41,693 bases of DNA from VXMO01 sp034422835 (GCA_034422835.1 DAOUJJ010000016.1:1-41693), one strand, 5' to 3'; counted from the stretch's first letter, positions 1 to 8,954 are shown. The notes: a model not told the origin generated them from the letters alone. Made by a program: numbers and translations.

Positions 1-297
1 ACTCGGACGGGCGGCAGTCGCGGCGCAGCGAGTGCCGTCCGGCGCAAGATTTGCAGACTTGCACGAACACCCGGAGACCAAAGCGCGGCCTAAACGGTGG
101 CCGACGCGATGGACCAAAGCTCCCACTGCGCCGAACCGAACGTCCCACAACCGACCGAAGGCCAGGCACCGATGCGCCCCACCAAGAACCCTCAAGACCC
201 CCCCAAACCGAAAGGAGAATCCAGAGAAGACACCGAAAGGAGAACCCCACCACCAACCCCCCAAGGGGGACGGGTCACAGAGTGGAGGGCAGCTCAG
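1..297. other. no gene recognised at window start
   Basis: I see no convincing gene here. The open frames on the plus strand are rich in Pro, Arg and Thr, resemble no family I know, and run on antisense into the reductase gene. The plus strand is poor in T and carries a 12-base direct repeat (CCGAAAGGAGAA) twice, near 207 and 231, plus G/C-rich inverted segments near 4-40 and 258-275. It could be an untranslated or structured-RNA region, but I could not match it to RNase P RNA, tmRNA or SRP RNA. Confidence 0.3.
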
Positions 298-1695
298 CTA
301 GACGGGCGGAAACCTTGTACCCGGCACCGCGCGCATGGCGCGGTACACAACCTCCGGCGCGGCGGGATGCACGTAGATCCCCTGCGAATACACGTCCGTG
401 GTCAGGCCGATCCGCATCCCGTTCGCGATGTCCTGGATCAACGTCGCCGCGTCCGCCCCCATGATGTGCGCGCCCAGGATCTCCCGCGTTTCGGCGTGCG
501 CGATGATCTTTACGAAGCCCGTCAAATCCCCGATCGCGATTCCGTGCGCCGTCCACGCGTATTCATACGTCCCCAGCACGTACGGCACGCCCTGCTCGCG
601 CGCCTGTTGCTCCGTCATGCCCACCGCGCCAACCTGCGGCGACGCGAACACGGCGTGCGGCATCGCGTGGTAGTTCACGGCAGCCTTCGGCCCGCGATTG
701 AACATGTTGTGGTCGGCGTACCACCACTCCCAGTTCGCGTTGTGCTTCAGCTGGTAGCGCCCCACCACGTCGCCCAGCGCCCAGATGCCCGGCACATTCG
801 TCTCTAGGTATTCATCCACAACGATCAGTCCCCGCGCGTTCGTCTCAACGCCCGTTTTGTCCAGGTCAAGGCGGTCTGAGTTGGGACGGCGACCCGTCGC
901 GAGCAGGAGCGTATCGCCCGTGATGGTCTCGTCACCGCTTGGCGTCGTAATCTCCAGCGAGATTTCGCCGTTGTTCTCCGACACGCTGCGCGTCTCCGCA
1001 TCGAGAATCACGCGATGCTTGCGACTGAACAGGTCCGTGAATCGCCGCGACACATCCTCATCCTCGATGGGGAGCAGCGTCGGCCCGCGCTGCACAACCG
1101 TCACGTCCGTCCCGAGCGCGCCATAGAAATGGGCAAGCTCAATCCCGACAAACCCGCCGCCCACGACGATGAGCTTCTCCGGCTGCTTGTCGTACCGCAG
1201 CGCCTCATCGGACGTCAGGTATGGCACGTCATCGATGCCGGGAATGGGAGGCACGATCGGACGGCTGCCCGCCGCGATCATGATCATCGGCGCGGTGATG
1301 CGTTCCCCGTTGACTTCCATCATCTTGTGATCGACAAAGCACCCCTCACCCCTGAAGATCGTGACCCTATCGTTGCCGTGATAGCGCGATTCGATCGTCT
1401 GGGCGGAATTGTCCGCCTCAGACACAACGCGGCTCACGATCTTCTGCCAGTCGATGGACTCCACGCGCGCGGTGATGCCGAAATCACCCGCCTTGTCGAT
1501 GACCTCCATCACGTCAGCGGAGTGGATGAGCTGCTTGGAAGGAATGCAGCCCCAATTGACGCACGTGCCGCCGAAAGGCCCGCTCTCCACGATGGCGGCG
1601 GTCATGCCCTCCGCCGCGGCGGAGTCGGCGATGCTCACGCCGGACCCCGTCCCAATCACAATCACATCAAATTCACGCGGCGCGGTAGTGGTCAT
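298..1695 (-). CDS. FAD-dependent pyridine nucleotide-disulfide oxidoreductase (dihydrolipoamide dehydrogenase / mercuric or mycothione reductase type)
   Basis: This is a 465-residue flavoprotein of the dihydrolipoamide dehydrogenase / glutathione reductase superfamily, the normal length for the family. It has an N-terminal FAD dinucleotide fold (V-I-G-T-G-S-G near residues 13-19), the redox disulfide pair C45/C50 in GTCVNWGCIPSK, a central NAD(P)H-binding fold (VVGGGFVGIE), the second FAD motif (WALGDVVG), and the C-terminal catalytic His-Glu pair H443/E448. All elements of a working disulfide reductase are therefore present. The real substrate (dihydrolipoamide, a low-molecular-weight thiol disulfide, or a metal ion) cannot be read from the sequence. 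The mercuric reductase C-terminal Cys pair is absent, so mercury reduction is unlikely. It is the last gene of a minus-strand run after the M28 peptidase and the YHS protein. The start is ATG. Confidence 0.85.
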   Translation of the reverse strand: MTTTAPREFDVIVIGTGSGVSIADSAAAEGMTAAIVESGPFGGTCVNWGCIPSKQLIHSADVMEVIDKAGDFGITARVESIDWQKIVSRVVSEADNSAQTIESRYHGNDRVTIFRGEGCFVDHKMMEVNGERITAPMIMIAAGSRPIVPPIPGIDDVPYLTSDEALRYDKQPEKLIVVGGGFVGIELAHFYGALGTDVTVVQRGPTLLPIEDEDVSRRFTDLFSRKHRVILDAETRSVSENNGEISLEITTPSGDETITGDTLLLATGRRPNSDRLDLDKTGVETNARGLIVVDEYLETNVPGIWALGDVVGRYQLKHNANWEWWYADHNMFNRGPKAAVNYHAMPHAVFASPQVGAVGMTEQQAREQGVPYVLGTYEYAWTAHGIAIGDLTGFVKIIAHAETREILGAHIMGADAATLIQDIANGMRIGLTTDVYSQGIYVHPAAPEVVYRAMRAVPGTRFPPV

Positions 1696-1737
1696 GGCGA
1701 TTGCTCCCTGATCAGTCTTTCGCTCTACATTCCCAGA

Positions 1738-3336
1738 TTACGGCACCGGCGTAGCTTCGCTTGCCGCGGTGGTCTTCTGCGGTTCAGGATCAAGATGAGT
1801 CAGCAGTGCCAGTGTCAGTTCCACCGACTCCGCAATAAGTCTAGGATTGATAAATTCCAGCGTATCGTCCGGAGAGTTGGCGTGTGACAAATCGTCCCCC
1901 AACAGGAAAACCGAAGGGATGCCCTGATTGTGGAAAGGAGAATGGTCGCTCCTGAGATTATCGTCGTACGGAAGCACCGTGAGGGCGATGCCGCGAGTGT
2001 CCGCAAGCATCGACACGGCGTTGGTCAAGTTGGAGTCTCCCATAACGCGGAGGGATTCGCCGCTGCCGGTAACGTCCAGATTGACCATCGCGATGATCTT
2101 GTCTTTCTCGCCCTCCGGCAGTTGATCGACATAGTGCCGGCTGCCAAAGAGTCCGATCTCCTCTGCCCCAAAGAGGACGAAGCGAACGCCGAACGGATAA
2201 CTGTGGTCAATCAGCCGACTCGCAATCGCCATCAGCGTGGTGATGCCTGAGCCGTTGTCGTTGGCGCCTTGCGTGGAAGCCACAGTGTCATAGTGGGCGC
2301 CGATGATGACGATGCCTTTCTGTGACGGCGAGCCGGGCAGTTCGGCAATCAGATTTCGCGATGGATCGATGGCAAGTTCAACACGAACGGTCACTTGAAC
2401 CTCGTCGCTTTCAATGGCCCTGGCCAACGCAAGTCCATCCACCCGTCCTATCCCGACGGAGGGTATGTGCGTCAAATCGACCGGCGCCAATCCTCCCCGG
2501 AGCAGCGCATTCTCAGAGTTGAAGATGATTGCGGCGACCGCCCCCTCCGCCTCAGCCCGCTTCACCTTCTCCTGAAATGTGATGCGCCCCCGTTCAATGA
2601 GGGCAATCTTGCCTTCAAGCCGACGGTCTCCGATGTCCTCTGCCCGGCCATACCCAACGAATATGAGCTCCGCCGTGGCCTCCCCTTCAGGTGAGTAGAC
2701 CATCGGGTGCGATTCGATTGCCTCCAGGCCGGGCGGGGCATCAGGCCCCGCGCTGACGACCGACTCATATCCATCCGCCGCATAGGGGGCCCGCGTGTCG
2801 AACTCCTGGAACTCCGTTTCGTACCCCATAGCCGTGAGCAGACAGCGCAGCTCTTGCCCTGCCGCGTATTCCCCCTCCCTTGCGCTCCTGCGGGGACTGA
2901 ATTCACGGGTAAGGTCGCTCAGAAACCGCTCCAGCTCATCCTCGGGCGGGGTCGACGACAGCCCGATATCAGGAGGGGCGAGGACGCACGGCTCCGGTGT
3001 CGGCGTGGGCGGAACAGGAATGGGTGATGGCGGCGGCGTGGGGGGCGGTGGAACAGGAGTGGGAGTGGGTGGCGGCGATGGTGTGGTGGTCGGCGGGACA
3101 GCAGTGGATGTGGGTGGCGGCGGGGGCGTGGTGGTCGGCGGGACAGCAGTGGGTGTGGGTGGAGGCGGCGGAGTTGAGGTGGCGGTCGGCTCCAAATCGG
3201 CAGCGGGCGTCTCCCCTACGGAAACCGGTGAGTCTGCGGGTTCGGGAGTAGACTCGCCGCACGCCGCGACGATCAACGCAACTGCGAGAATCCCAACCAG
3301 CCACAATGCCGCAACGCGGCGACCGTCCAATTTCAT
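1738..3336 (-). CDS. M28-family metallopeptidase, PA-domain lipoprotein
   Basis: This is a secreted, lipid-anchored zinc aminopeptidase-like protein. The chosen ATG at 3336 begins a classic lipoprotein signal: basic start, hydrophobic stretch, then a lipobox ending in AAC about 26 residues in. The frame is open upstream to a TTG at 3414, but that has no ribosome site and would bury the signal peptide. After the lipidated Cys comes a linker of roughly 90 residues made of Pro, Thr, Val and Ala. Next is a PA (protease-associated) domain (EGKIALIERGRITFQ), then an M28 catalytic domain with its metal ligands: H-Y-D (GAHYDT), the bridging Asp (NDNGSG), the Glu pair (GAEEIG), Asp (NLDVTG) and a late His (SDHSPF). 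All ligands look intact, so it should be active. Substrate unknown. Confidence 0.85.
   Translation of the reverse strand: MKLDGRRVAALWLVGILAVALIVAACGESTPEPADSPVSVGETPAADLEPTATSTPPPPPTPTAVPPTTTPPPPPTSTAVPPTTTPSPPPTPTPVPPPPTPPPSPIPVPPTPTPEPCVLAPPDIGLSSTPPEDELERFLSDLTREFSPRRSAREGEYAAGQELRCLLTAMGYETEFQEFDTRAPYAADGYESVVSAGPDAPPGLEAIESHPMVYSPEGEATAELIFVGYGRAEDIGDRRLEGKIALIERGRITFQEKVKRAEAEGAVAAIIFNSENALLRGGLAPVDLTHIPSVGIGRVDGLALARAIESDEVQVTVRVELAIDPSRNLIAELPGSPSQKGIVIIGAHYDTVASTQGANDNGSGITTLMAIASRLIDHSYPFGVRFVLFGAEEIGLFGSRHYVDQLPEGEKDKIIAMVNLDVTGSGESLRVMGDSNLTNAVSMLADTRGIALTVLPYDDNLRSDHSPFHNQGIPSVFLLGDDLSHANSPDDTLEFINPRLIAESVELTLALLTHLDPEPQKTTAASEATPVP
3065..3172. repeat. 45-bp in-frame tandem repeat
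   Basis: Three units of period 45 bp, starting at 3065, 3110 and 3155 (the last one partial), lie in the linker of the M28 lipoprotein. They encode a 15-residue Pro/Thr-rich block (VPPTTTP and variants). Because the period is a multiple of three, a change in copy number would alter linker length without breaking the frame. Confidence 0.7.
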
Positions 3337-3423
3337 TGTCGAATTGACACCGCCACCCGACCGAATCGATCGGGTCGTTTTGCGGAAGAGCTTGAGGATA
3401 CGGCTCACGAACAAGCGGGGGGG

Positions 3424-3630
3424 CTACATATCCATGCGCTTCTCGCCGCTCAGGTACGCCTCCGGCTCCCTGGAGAACGCGACGCGGCAGCCGGGGCCGC
3501 AGAAGTAATACATCTTCCCTTCATACTCGAATGATCCTCCGGGCGGCTTGCTCGGGCTGACCATCATATGGCAGACCGGGTCCTCCGCCGGCTCCTCCTT
3601 CTTCATAAACCCCAGGAATTTGCTAACCAT
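3424..3630 (-). CDS. YHS-domain protein
   Basis: This is a 68-residue protein consisting almost entirely of a YHS domain, a small Cys-containing fold found alone or attached to heavy-metal ATPases and thought to bind metal. Visible features are DPVCHMMVSP, then YEGKMYYFCGPGC, giving one Cys in the first motif and a C-x3-C pair in the second. The ATG at 3630 was chosen because GGAGG lies 9 bases upstream; longer readings of the frame add only non-conserved residues. It heads a minus-strand run with the M28 peptidase and the reductase. The copper ATPase at 6388-8883 is on the same strand, but the viperin cassette separates the two. A role in metal handling is inferred from the domain and the neighbour. 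Confidence 0.75.
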   Translation of the reverse strand: MVSKFLGFMKKEEPAEDPVCHMMVSPSKPPGGSFEYEGKMYYFCGPGCRVAFSREPEAYLSGEKRMDM

Positions 3631-3798
3631 CTTTCGAGACCTCCATGAGTGGTGAACCCCATCAGGAGCAATATTCAATCCTACCCCACACGAACATGCG
3701 AATGGGAGTTGAGACTTTTTGTCCAGCAAACTGGGGCTGACTCACAGCCTTTCCGATCGAATTATGGAATTGGCACCAAATTCATCGAGGAGGCGCAC

Positions 3799-4668
3799 AT
3801 GACAAACCAACCCCCGATTCCGTCCGTGAACTACCATCTCTGGAAAGCCTGCAACATGGGCTGCAACTTCTGTTTCGCGAAGTTTCAGGACGGCGTGACA
3901 GACATCGTTCCTAAGGGCCACCTGAGTAGGGAGGATAGCCTTGCCGTCGTCGAGTCGCTTGCCCAGTCCGGGTTCGAGAAGATCACCTTCGCGGGCGGGG
4001 AACCGACGCTCTGCAGGTGGCTGCCTGACCTGATCCAGCGAGCTAAGGAGTTCGACATGACCACGTCAATCGTTACCAACGGCACGCGGCTCTCTCCTGA
4101 CTATCTGGAAAGATTGATCGGAACGCTCGATTGGGTAACACTCAGCATCGATTCCCTCGACACAGAGGTCAATGCACGGACGGGACGGGCGCTTAGACAA
4201 GGGCCACTAGACGAGCAGGAATACCGTAGTCTTGTCACAAGGGCGCGGGAGCGCGGCTTCCGGCTCAAGATAAACACGGTCGTCACGGACGCCAACAAGG
4301 ACGAGGACATGACGGAGTTCATCCGCTGGGCGCAGCCTGAGCGTTGGAAAATCTTCCAGGTGCTGCCCATGGACGGCCAGAACGATGACACCTTGGGTGA
4401 TCTCACCGTAACCGATAAGGAATTTGAGACCTACGTCGCACGGCATCGTGGCCTCAAGTCCGACGGTATTATCGTAGTACCCGAATCCAATGACCTTATG
4501 ACCGGCAGCTACGTCATGGTCGACCCCGCAGGCCGATTCTTCGACAACACGAAAGGCCGCCACACCTACAGCAAGCCGATCCTCGAGGTAGGCATACAAC
4601 AGGCCCTGCAGCAGGTCAACATCGACCCCATAACCTTCGAGCAACGCGGAGGGCAGTATGAGTGGTGA
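3799..4668 (+). CDS. prokaryotic viperin (antiviral radical SAM nucleotide dehydratase)
   Basis: This 289-residue radical SAM enzyme matches the viperin family along its whole length. The N-terminus has NYHLWKACNMGCNFCFA with the [4Fe-4S] ligands C18, C22 and C25, followed by the SAM-binding GGEP (66-69) and VTNGTRLS. Diagnostic of viperin over other radical SAM proteins are KINTVV..N..EDMTEF, then the W-K-F-Q-type segment (RWKIFQVLPMDGQN), VPESN..M..SY, SKPILEVG and the closing RGGQYEW; animal viperin has near-equivalent blocks in the same order. Viperins convert CTP, or in bacteria also UTP or GTP, to 3'-deoxy-3',4'-didehydro nucleotides that terminate phage RNA synthesis. Which nucleotide is used here cannot be read. 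The ATG at 3799 follows GAGGAGG. It overlaps the next gene by 11 bases and is less GC-rich than its surroundings, which suggests transfer. Confidence 0.93.
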   Translation: MTNQPPIPSVNYHLWKACNMGCNFCFAKFQDGVTDIVPKGHLSREDSLAVVESLAQSGFEKITFAGGEPTLCRWLPDLIQRAKEFDMTTSIVTNGTRLSPDYLERLIGTLDWVTLSIDSLDTEVNARTGRALRQGPLDEQEYRSLVTRARERGFRLKINTVVTDANKDEDMTEFIRWAQPERWKIFQVLPMDGQNDDTLGDLTVTDKEFETYVARHRGLKSDGIIVVPESNDLMTGSYVMVDPAGRFFDNTKGRHTYSKPILEVGIQQALQQVNIDPITFEQRGGQYEW

Positions 4669-6358
4669 CGAAAATCTGGAGCCTCAATTCACTGAGTTGC
4701 CGCTACCCCCTACCGCAGGGCAGATACTCGGATTCGTCATCAAACACTTTGGCGGTCTGAAGCCGCCATTCGACGGAAAGCAGCACCAGAGATTCTTCAG
4801 TGGGCGGGATGATTACAAAGTCCCCCTTGAGACGAAGAATGACATCATCTCTGATGTTGCCGAGTGGATAGTGGAAATCGGCCTCTTGCCCCGGGACCGG
4901 AGCTCTCCAGACGACCGCATCTTTCGGGCCGTATTGTTTTCTTTGCACGCCCACATCTCAGATTGGGAATGGTGGAGGCATCATGTCTTCGACAACCGTG
5001 TCTATGTGCCGGAGGATGTCATTGAGGCCACATGGGTTTCCTATGTTCGGGCAGCAACCATTGAGCTTGCTCTCCGTATCGCCGCCGGAATGATCATGGC
5101 AAGGCTGCCGAATAATCGCGCAGGCCTGATACGATACGTCGCTGAGGCTCGGCCCGGTAACTTCATCAAGGATTTACAGAAAGATGCCGGCATTACCCGA
5201 AACCAACTAACTGCAGAGATGGATAGGGCACCAACCACCATTGATAATTGGCTCGATCAAGATTCAAGGCCACGCGACGATGCGCTGCGCGAACTCGCTG
5301 CTGTAGTCGCTAAGCGTCTGGGTGGATGGCAGGCATCAATCATTGAAGGTGATCTTCGCAGACTTTATCTCCTTGACGATATTGCGGAACTACTCTCCCA
5401 ATTCGTTGGCTCCGACGTAGTCTCAGAATGCTTGGAAAGGCTTCACAGGTACGTGGGGCATTCCTACGACTACCTGATCGCCGAAGTTCTTTCGGGCCAA
5501 GACACGGACATAATTGGCTCCATTCTGTTATCGGGAACAAGTTCCCCTGCGGCAAGGCATGTGTTGGATGCCCTTGCACGCACGGAAACTGACGAGGCCT
5601 GGGTAAAGGACTTGCAATCAGCAAGTCTCCCTTGGCAAATGCGCGTCATGCTGGACACTGTGCAAGCAATGACAACGGACTATGAAGAACACCGCTGGTT
5701 GCTCGATGATCACGCTAGAGAATCATTCGAAAGTCATTTTGACGAGTACGGCGATGACGTAAGGCAGGCGATGGACGAGAGCATGCTCTTGCTCCGCGAA
5801 GGCAAGCTGGTCGAGTCAGCCGATTCCTTGGCGAGACTAACTGAGTTAGACCCGTTGAACGCCAAGCTCCAGGAATTCGTAGGAATCTCGAAGAAAGACT
5901 TGGGGCTTAGGCTACGCAATAACGAACTGTTGGAGGAAGCTCTTGCCTCGCTGTGGCTGGCCGCGACCTCTGATGAACCCAGCCTTAGGACGTTGGTTGC
6001 GATTGGCCACAACATATGTCTTCTTGGCAGGGCCGGGGAAGCGATTGAGCATCTGAAATCAGTAGACCCTGAGCCGGGACATCCTGACACTGAGTACTAT
6101 AAGGTTCTCTCGATCGCCTACAAGATTGACGGGCAATTCGCCGAATCACTGAACTCGCTGGAGTCTGCGATGGAATTAGACCCCGAAGACCCTGAGCTTC
6201 GGCATCTTGCGACGACAGTTGCGGCGCTTGCTGGTGACAGGGCTACGACTAGACGCTACGCAAGAGAGGCACGACGCCTAGGCATGCCGGATGCCGAATT
6301 GGAGATGTTAGTTGGCATGGCGGAGTGGGTTTCCGTGAATGGCCGCCCAAGCCAATAG
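4658..6358 (+). CDS. viperin-coupled protein with internal HTH and C-terminal TPR-like repeats
   Basis: I do not recognise this 566-residue protein as a named family. Residues 1-160 are of unknown fold, with several Trp-rich helices (DWEWWRHHV) and a hydrophobic helix near 130-150. Residues about 170-220 read as a XRE/Cro-like helix-turn-helix (AGITRNQLTAEMDRAPTTIDNW, shown here only to indicate the position). Residues about 225-350 are helical and may be HEAT/ARM-like. Residues about 368-545 contain TPR-like helical pairs (ESADSLARLTELDP, ESLNSLESAMELDPEDPEL). The ATG lies inside the end of the viperin gene (11-base overlap) and is preceded by GGAGGG, so the two are almost certainly co-translated. 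The line 5341-5400 is 27/60 G+C, against about 75% for a line in the pan operon. It could be a regulator, phage sensor or scaffold for the viperin; the domains do not decide. Confidence 0.75.
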   Translation: MSGDENLEPQFTELPLPPTAGQILGFVIKHFGGLKPPFDGKQHQRFFSGRDDYKVPLETKNDIISDVAEWIVEIGLLPRDRSSPDDRIFRAVLFSLHAHISDWEWWRHHVFDNRVYVPEDVIEATWVSYVRAATIELALRIAAGMIMARLPNNRAGLIRYVAEARPGNFIKDLQKDAGITRNQLTAEMDRAPTTIDNWLDQDSRPRDDALRELAAVVAKRLGGWQASIIEGDLRRLYLLDDIAELLSQFVGSDVVSECLERLHRYVGHSYDYLIAEVLSGQDTDIIGSILLSGTSSPAARHVLDALARTETDEAWVKDLQSASLPWQMRVMLDTVQAMTTDYEEHRWLLDDHARESFESHFDEYGDDVRQAMDESMLLLREGKLVESADSLARLTELDPLNAKLQEFVGISKKDLGLRLRNNELLEEALASLWLAATSDEPSLRTLVAIGHNICLLGRAGEAIEHLKSVDPEPGHPDTEYYKVLSIAYKIDGQFAESLNSLESAMELDPEDPELRHLATTVAALAGDRATTRRYAREARRLGMPDAELEMLVGMAEWVSVNGRPSQ

Positions 6359-6387
6359 ACGTCCTACTTGATCACTAGCCCAGTTAC

Positions 6388-8883
6388 TTACCCCGCCCTA
6401 AACCCCTTCAGCCGCAGGGAATTCAGCACGACGCTGACGCTAGACATAGCCATGGCGGCGGCGGCCATCATCGGGTTCAGGAAGCCGTGCTCGCCCAAAG
6501 CGAACTGCAGGCCCGTCGGCACGCCGTCACTGAATAGCGGATACAACACGCCCGCCGCAATCGGTATAAGCAATGTGTTGTACCCGAATGCCCAGAACAG
6601 ATTCTGCCAAATAGTGCGCACGGTGCGCCGCGACAGCTGGATAGCCGTCGCGATGCCGTTCGGATCGCCGCTCACCAGCGTCACGTCGGAGGCCTCCATC
6701 GCCACGTCCGCGCCCGTGCCGATGGCGATGCCAACGTCCGCCTGCGCCAACGCGGGCGCGTCATTGATGCCGTCGCCCACCATCGCAACGCGGCCTTCTC
6801 CGGTTTGCAGCGCCGCCACGGCCTCCGCCTTCTGCGCCGGCAGCACCTCCGCGCGCGCCTCCTCAATGCCGACCTGCCGCGCGATGGCCCGCGCCGTCGC
6901 CCGGTTGTCCCCCGTCAGCATCACCGTGCCGACACCGAGCGCATGGAGCCTTTCAACGGCGCGCGCAGCCGAGGGCTTCACCGGGTCCTGGATGGCCAAC
7001 ACTCCGATGGTCTCGCCATCCACCGCAACGAACATGAGTGTCTTGCCCTGCTCGGCCAGCGTGTCCGCGTTCTCTCGCAGGTTGTCCGATATTGACGCGC
7101 CGCGTTCTGCCAGCAGCCGCGCGCTGCCGACAATCACCGAGCGCCCATCAACGCTCGCCGTGACGCCCGCGCCGGGCAGTGCCTCAAAGTCCGTGACCGT
7201 CATATCCTGCCCCGCCGCCTTGCCCGCCCGGGACAACACGGCCTCCGCCAACGGGTGCTCCGAATGGGCCTCAACCGCGGCGGCAATCGCCAATACGTCA
7301 CTCCCACCGGCAGTGTCAACTACAAAAATATCGGTCACGGCGGGACGGCCCTGCGTGATGGTTCCCGTCTTGTCCAGCGCGACAGTGCGGATCTTGCTGG
7401 CAAGCTCAAGCGCCTGCGCGTTGCGGATGAGGACGCCGTTCTCCGCTCCCTTGCCCGTGCCGACCATGATGGCCGTTGGTGTGGCAAGCCCCAGCGCGCA
7501 CGGGCAGGCGATGATCAGCACCGCCACCATGTTCAGCGTGGCGAGAGTGAAGGCCGGATCGGGCCCCAGCATGATCCAGAAGATGAACGTGATGATGGAG
7601 ACGGCGACAACGGTCGGCACGAAATACGACGAGATCAGGTCGGCGAGCCGCTGCACCGGCGCCTTTGAACCCTGCGCCTCCTCCACGAGTCGAACGATCT
7701 GCGAGAGCGCGGTATCCTTGCCAATCCGTGTCGCCCGCAGCCGGAACGCGCCCGTCCCGTTCACCGTTGCGCCGTAGACCTCGTCACCCTCGCGCTTATC
7801 GACGGGGATGCTCTCCCCCGTCAGCATCGATTCGTCGATGGTGGACGCCCCCTCGGTGACGATGCCATCAACCGGCAGCCTCTCCCCGGGGCGCACAGCG
7901 ATGATGTCGTTCGGCAGCACGCTCTCCACGGGCAGCATCACCTCTGCGCCGTCACGCATGACGCGCGCTGATTTCGGCTGCAGGCCCAGGAGCGAGGCGA
8001 TGGCGTCCGATGCCCGGCCCCGCGCGCGCGCCTCCATCCACCGCCCCATGAGGATGAGCGCGATGATGATGATGGCTGTGTCGTAATAGACGGCCGCCTC
8101 GCCGCCCGCCGACTCAAAGAATGACGGCACGAATGTCGCCGCCACGCTGTAGAGATACGCGGCAGTCGTGCCAAGCGAGATGAGCGTGTTCATGTTGGAC
8201 GTACGCTGCTTGAGTGCCGACCACGCGCTGGCGTAGAAGAGCGACCCGGCCCAGAACTGGATCGGCGTCGCGATGGCGAACATGATCAGGTGCGCGAACT
8301 GGTCCGGCACGGAGCTGAGCATTCCCAGCAGCATGACGAACGCGCCGCTGGACAACGCCACGAGGAACCGCATTCGGAGCGCACGTTCCTCTTCCTCTTT
8401 AGCGACGACGCGCGCGTCCTCCTTCTCTTCAATCGCAGCGACACGCAGCCCCGCGCCAACCACTGCGCCGCGCAGATCACTGGCGTCAACGGCGGCGCTG
8501 TAGTGCTCGACTGTGACAGCGGTGGAATCGTCCTCATCCGGCGTCACCCACCGGACGCCGCGCAGGCTCATGAGCGCGGAAACGGCCTTGCCGCGCGGAT
8601 CATCGCCATCCGCGTCCGGCTCGATGAACAGCCGTTGCGTTTCCGTCCGCGCGCCGTAGCCCGCGTCCTTGACGGCGGAGGCGAGCACGTCAAACGAAAG
8701 CCCCTCGGGAATCTCGACGACAGCCCGCTCGCTCGCCAGGTTAACGCGGGCCTCCTCAACGCCGGGCACGTCCGTCAGCGCATGCTCCACGTGCATCACG
8801 CACGCGGCGCACGTCATGCCGGAGACGCTGATGGAGACGGTCTCAAGGTCCGAGAACTTGTTGTCAGATTCAGTCGTTGTCAT
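6388..8883 (-). CDS. copA: copper-translocating P1B-type ATPase
   Basis: This 831-residue inner-membrane pump exports Cu(I) using ATP. The N-terminal HMA domain has the metal pair C25/C28 (GMTCAAC). A second HMA-like domain at about residues 82-155 has lost its Cys pair (RGKAVSALMSLRG in that position). The membrane part follows, with the CPC translocation motif at C460-P-C462, the phosphorylated Asp at D504 (DKTGT), the actuator motif TGES, the nucleotide-binding HP pair (SEHPLAEAV) and the hinge GDGINDAPAL. CPC plus CxxC, together with the late-helix NMVAV and MSSVSVV(L)NSLRL segments, indicates the Cu(I) subclass. The ATG at 8883 is the natural start. It is convergent with the viperin cassette, only 29 bases away, and two dispersed repeats lie behind its start. 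Confidence 0.93.
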   Translation of the reverse strand: MTTTESDNKFSDLETVSISVSGMTCAACVMHVEHALTDVPGVEEARVNLASERAVVEIPEGLSFDVLASAVKDAGYGARTETQRLFIEPDADGDDPRGKAVSALMSLRGVRWVTPDEDDSTAVTVEHYSAAVDASDLRGAVVGAGLRVAAIEEKEDARVVAKEEEERALRMRFLVALSSGAFVMLLGMLSSVPDQFAHLIMFAIATPIQFWAGSLFYASAWSALKQRTSNMNTLISLGTTAAYLYSVAATFVPSFFESAGGEAAVYYDTAIIIIALILMGRWMEARARGRASDAIASLLGLQPKSARVMRDGAEVMLPVESVLPNDIIAVRPGERLPVDGIVTEGASTIDESMLTGESIPVDKREGDEVYGATVNGTGAFRLRATRIGKDTALSQIVRLVEEAQGSKAPVQRLADLISSYFVPTVVAVSIITFIFWIMLGPDPAFTLATLNMVAVLIIACPCALGLATPTAIMVGTGKGAENGVLIRNAQALELASKIRTVALDKTGTITQGRPAVTDIFVVDTAGGSDVLAIAAAVEAHSEHPLAEAVLSRAGKAAGQDMTVTDFEALPGAGVTASVDGRSVIVGSARLLAERGASISDNLRENADTLAEQGKTLMFVAVDGETIGVLAIQDPVKPSAARAVERLHALGVGTVMLTGDNRATARAIARQVGIEEARAEVLPAQKAEAVAALQTGEGRVAMVGDGINDAPALAQADVGIAIGTGADVAMEASDVTLVSGDPNGIATAIQLSRRTVRTIWQNLFWAFGYNTLLIPIAAGVLYPLFSDGVPTGLQFALGEHGFLNPMMAAAAMAMSSVSVVLNSLRLKGFRAG

Positions 8884-8903
8884 GAGATAAGTGTACGCCC
8901 CAT

Positions 8904-8929
8904 GTCATTCTGAGCACAGCGAAGAATCC
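8904..8929. repeat. dispersed intergenic repeat (GTCATTCTGAGC type)
   Basis: The sequence GTCATTCTGAGCACAGCGAA followed by GAATCC is a short interspersed motif that I recognise from intergenic regions of many bacterial genomes. It lies in the 240-bp gap between the copA start and the tRNA. No function can be assigned. Confidence 0.55.
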
Positions 8930-8954
8930 GCCCGCCCGTCATTCCCGCCCCCTT

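Noticed and set aside
1..297. possible RNase P or other structural RNA
   Set aside because: ACCCGGAG and ACCAAA fragments recall RNase P RNA, but the ordered conserved blocks (such as GAGGAAAGTCC and ACAGAA) are absent.
6368..7777. 469-codon plus-strand frame
   Set aside because: It is Ala/Ser/Thr/Pro-rich, antisense to copA, and is a shadow of its GC-rich codons.
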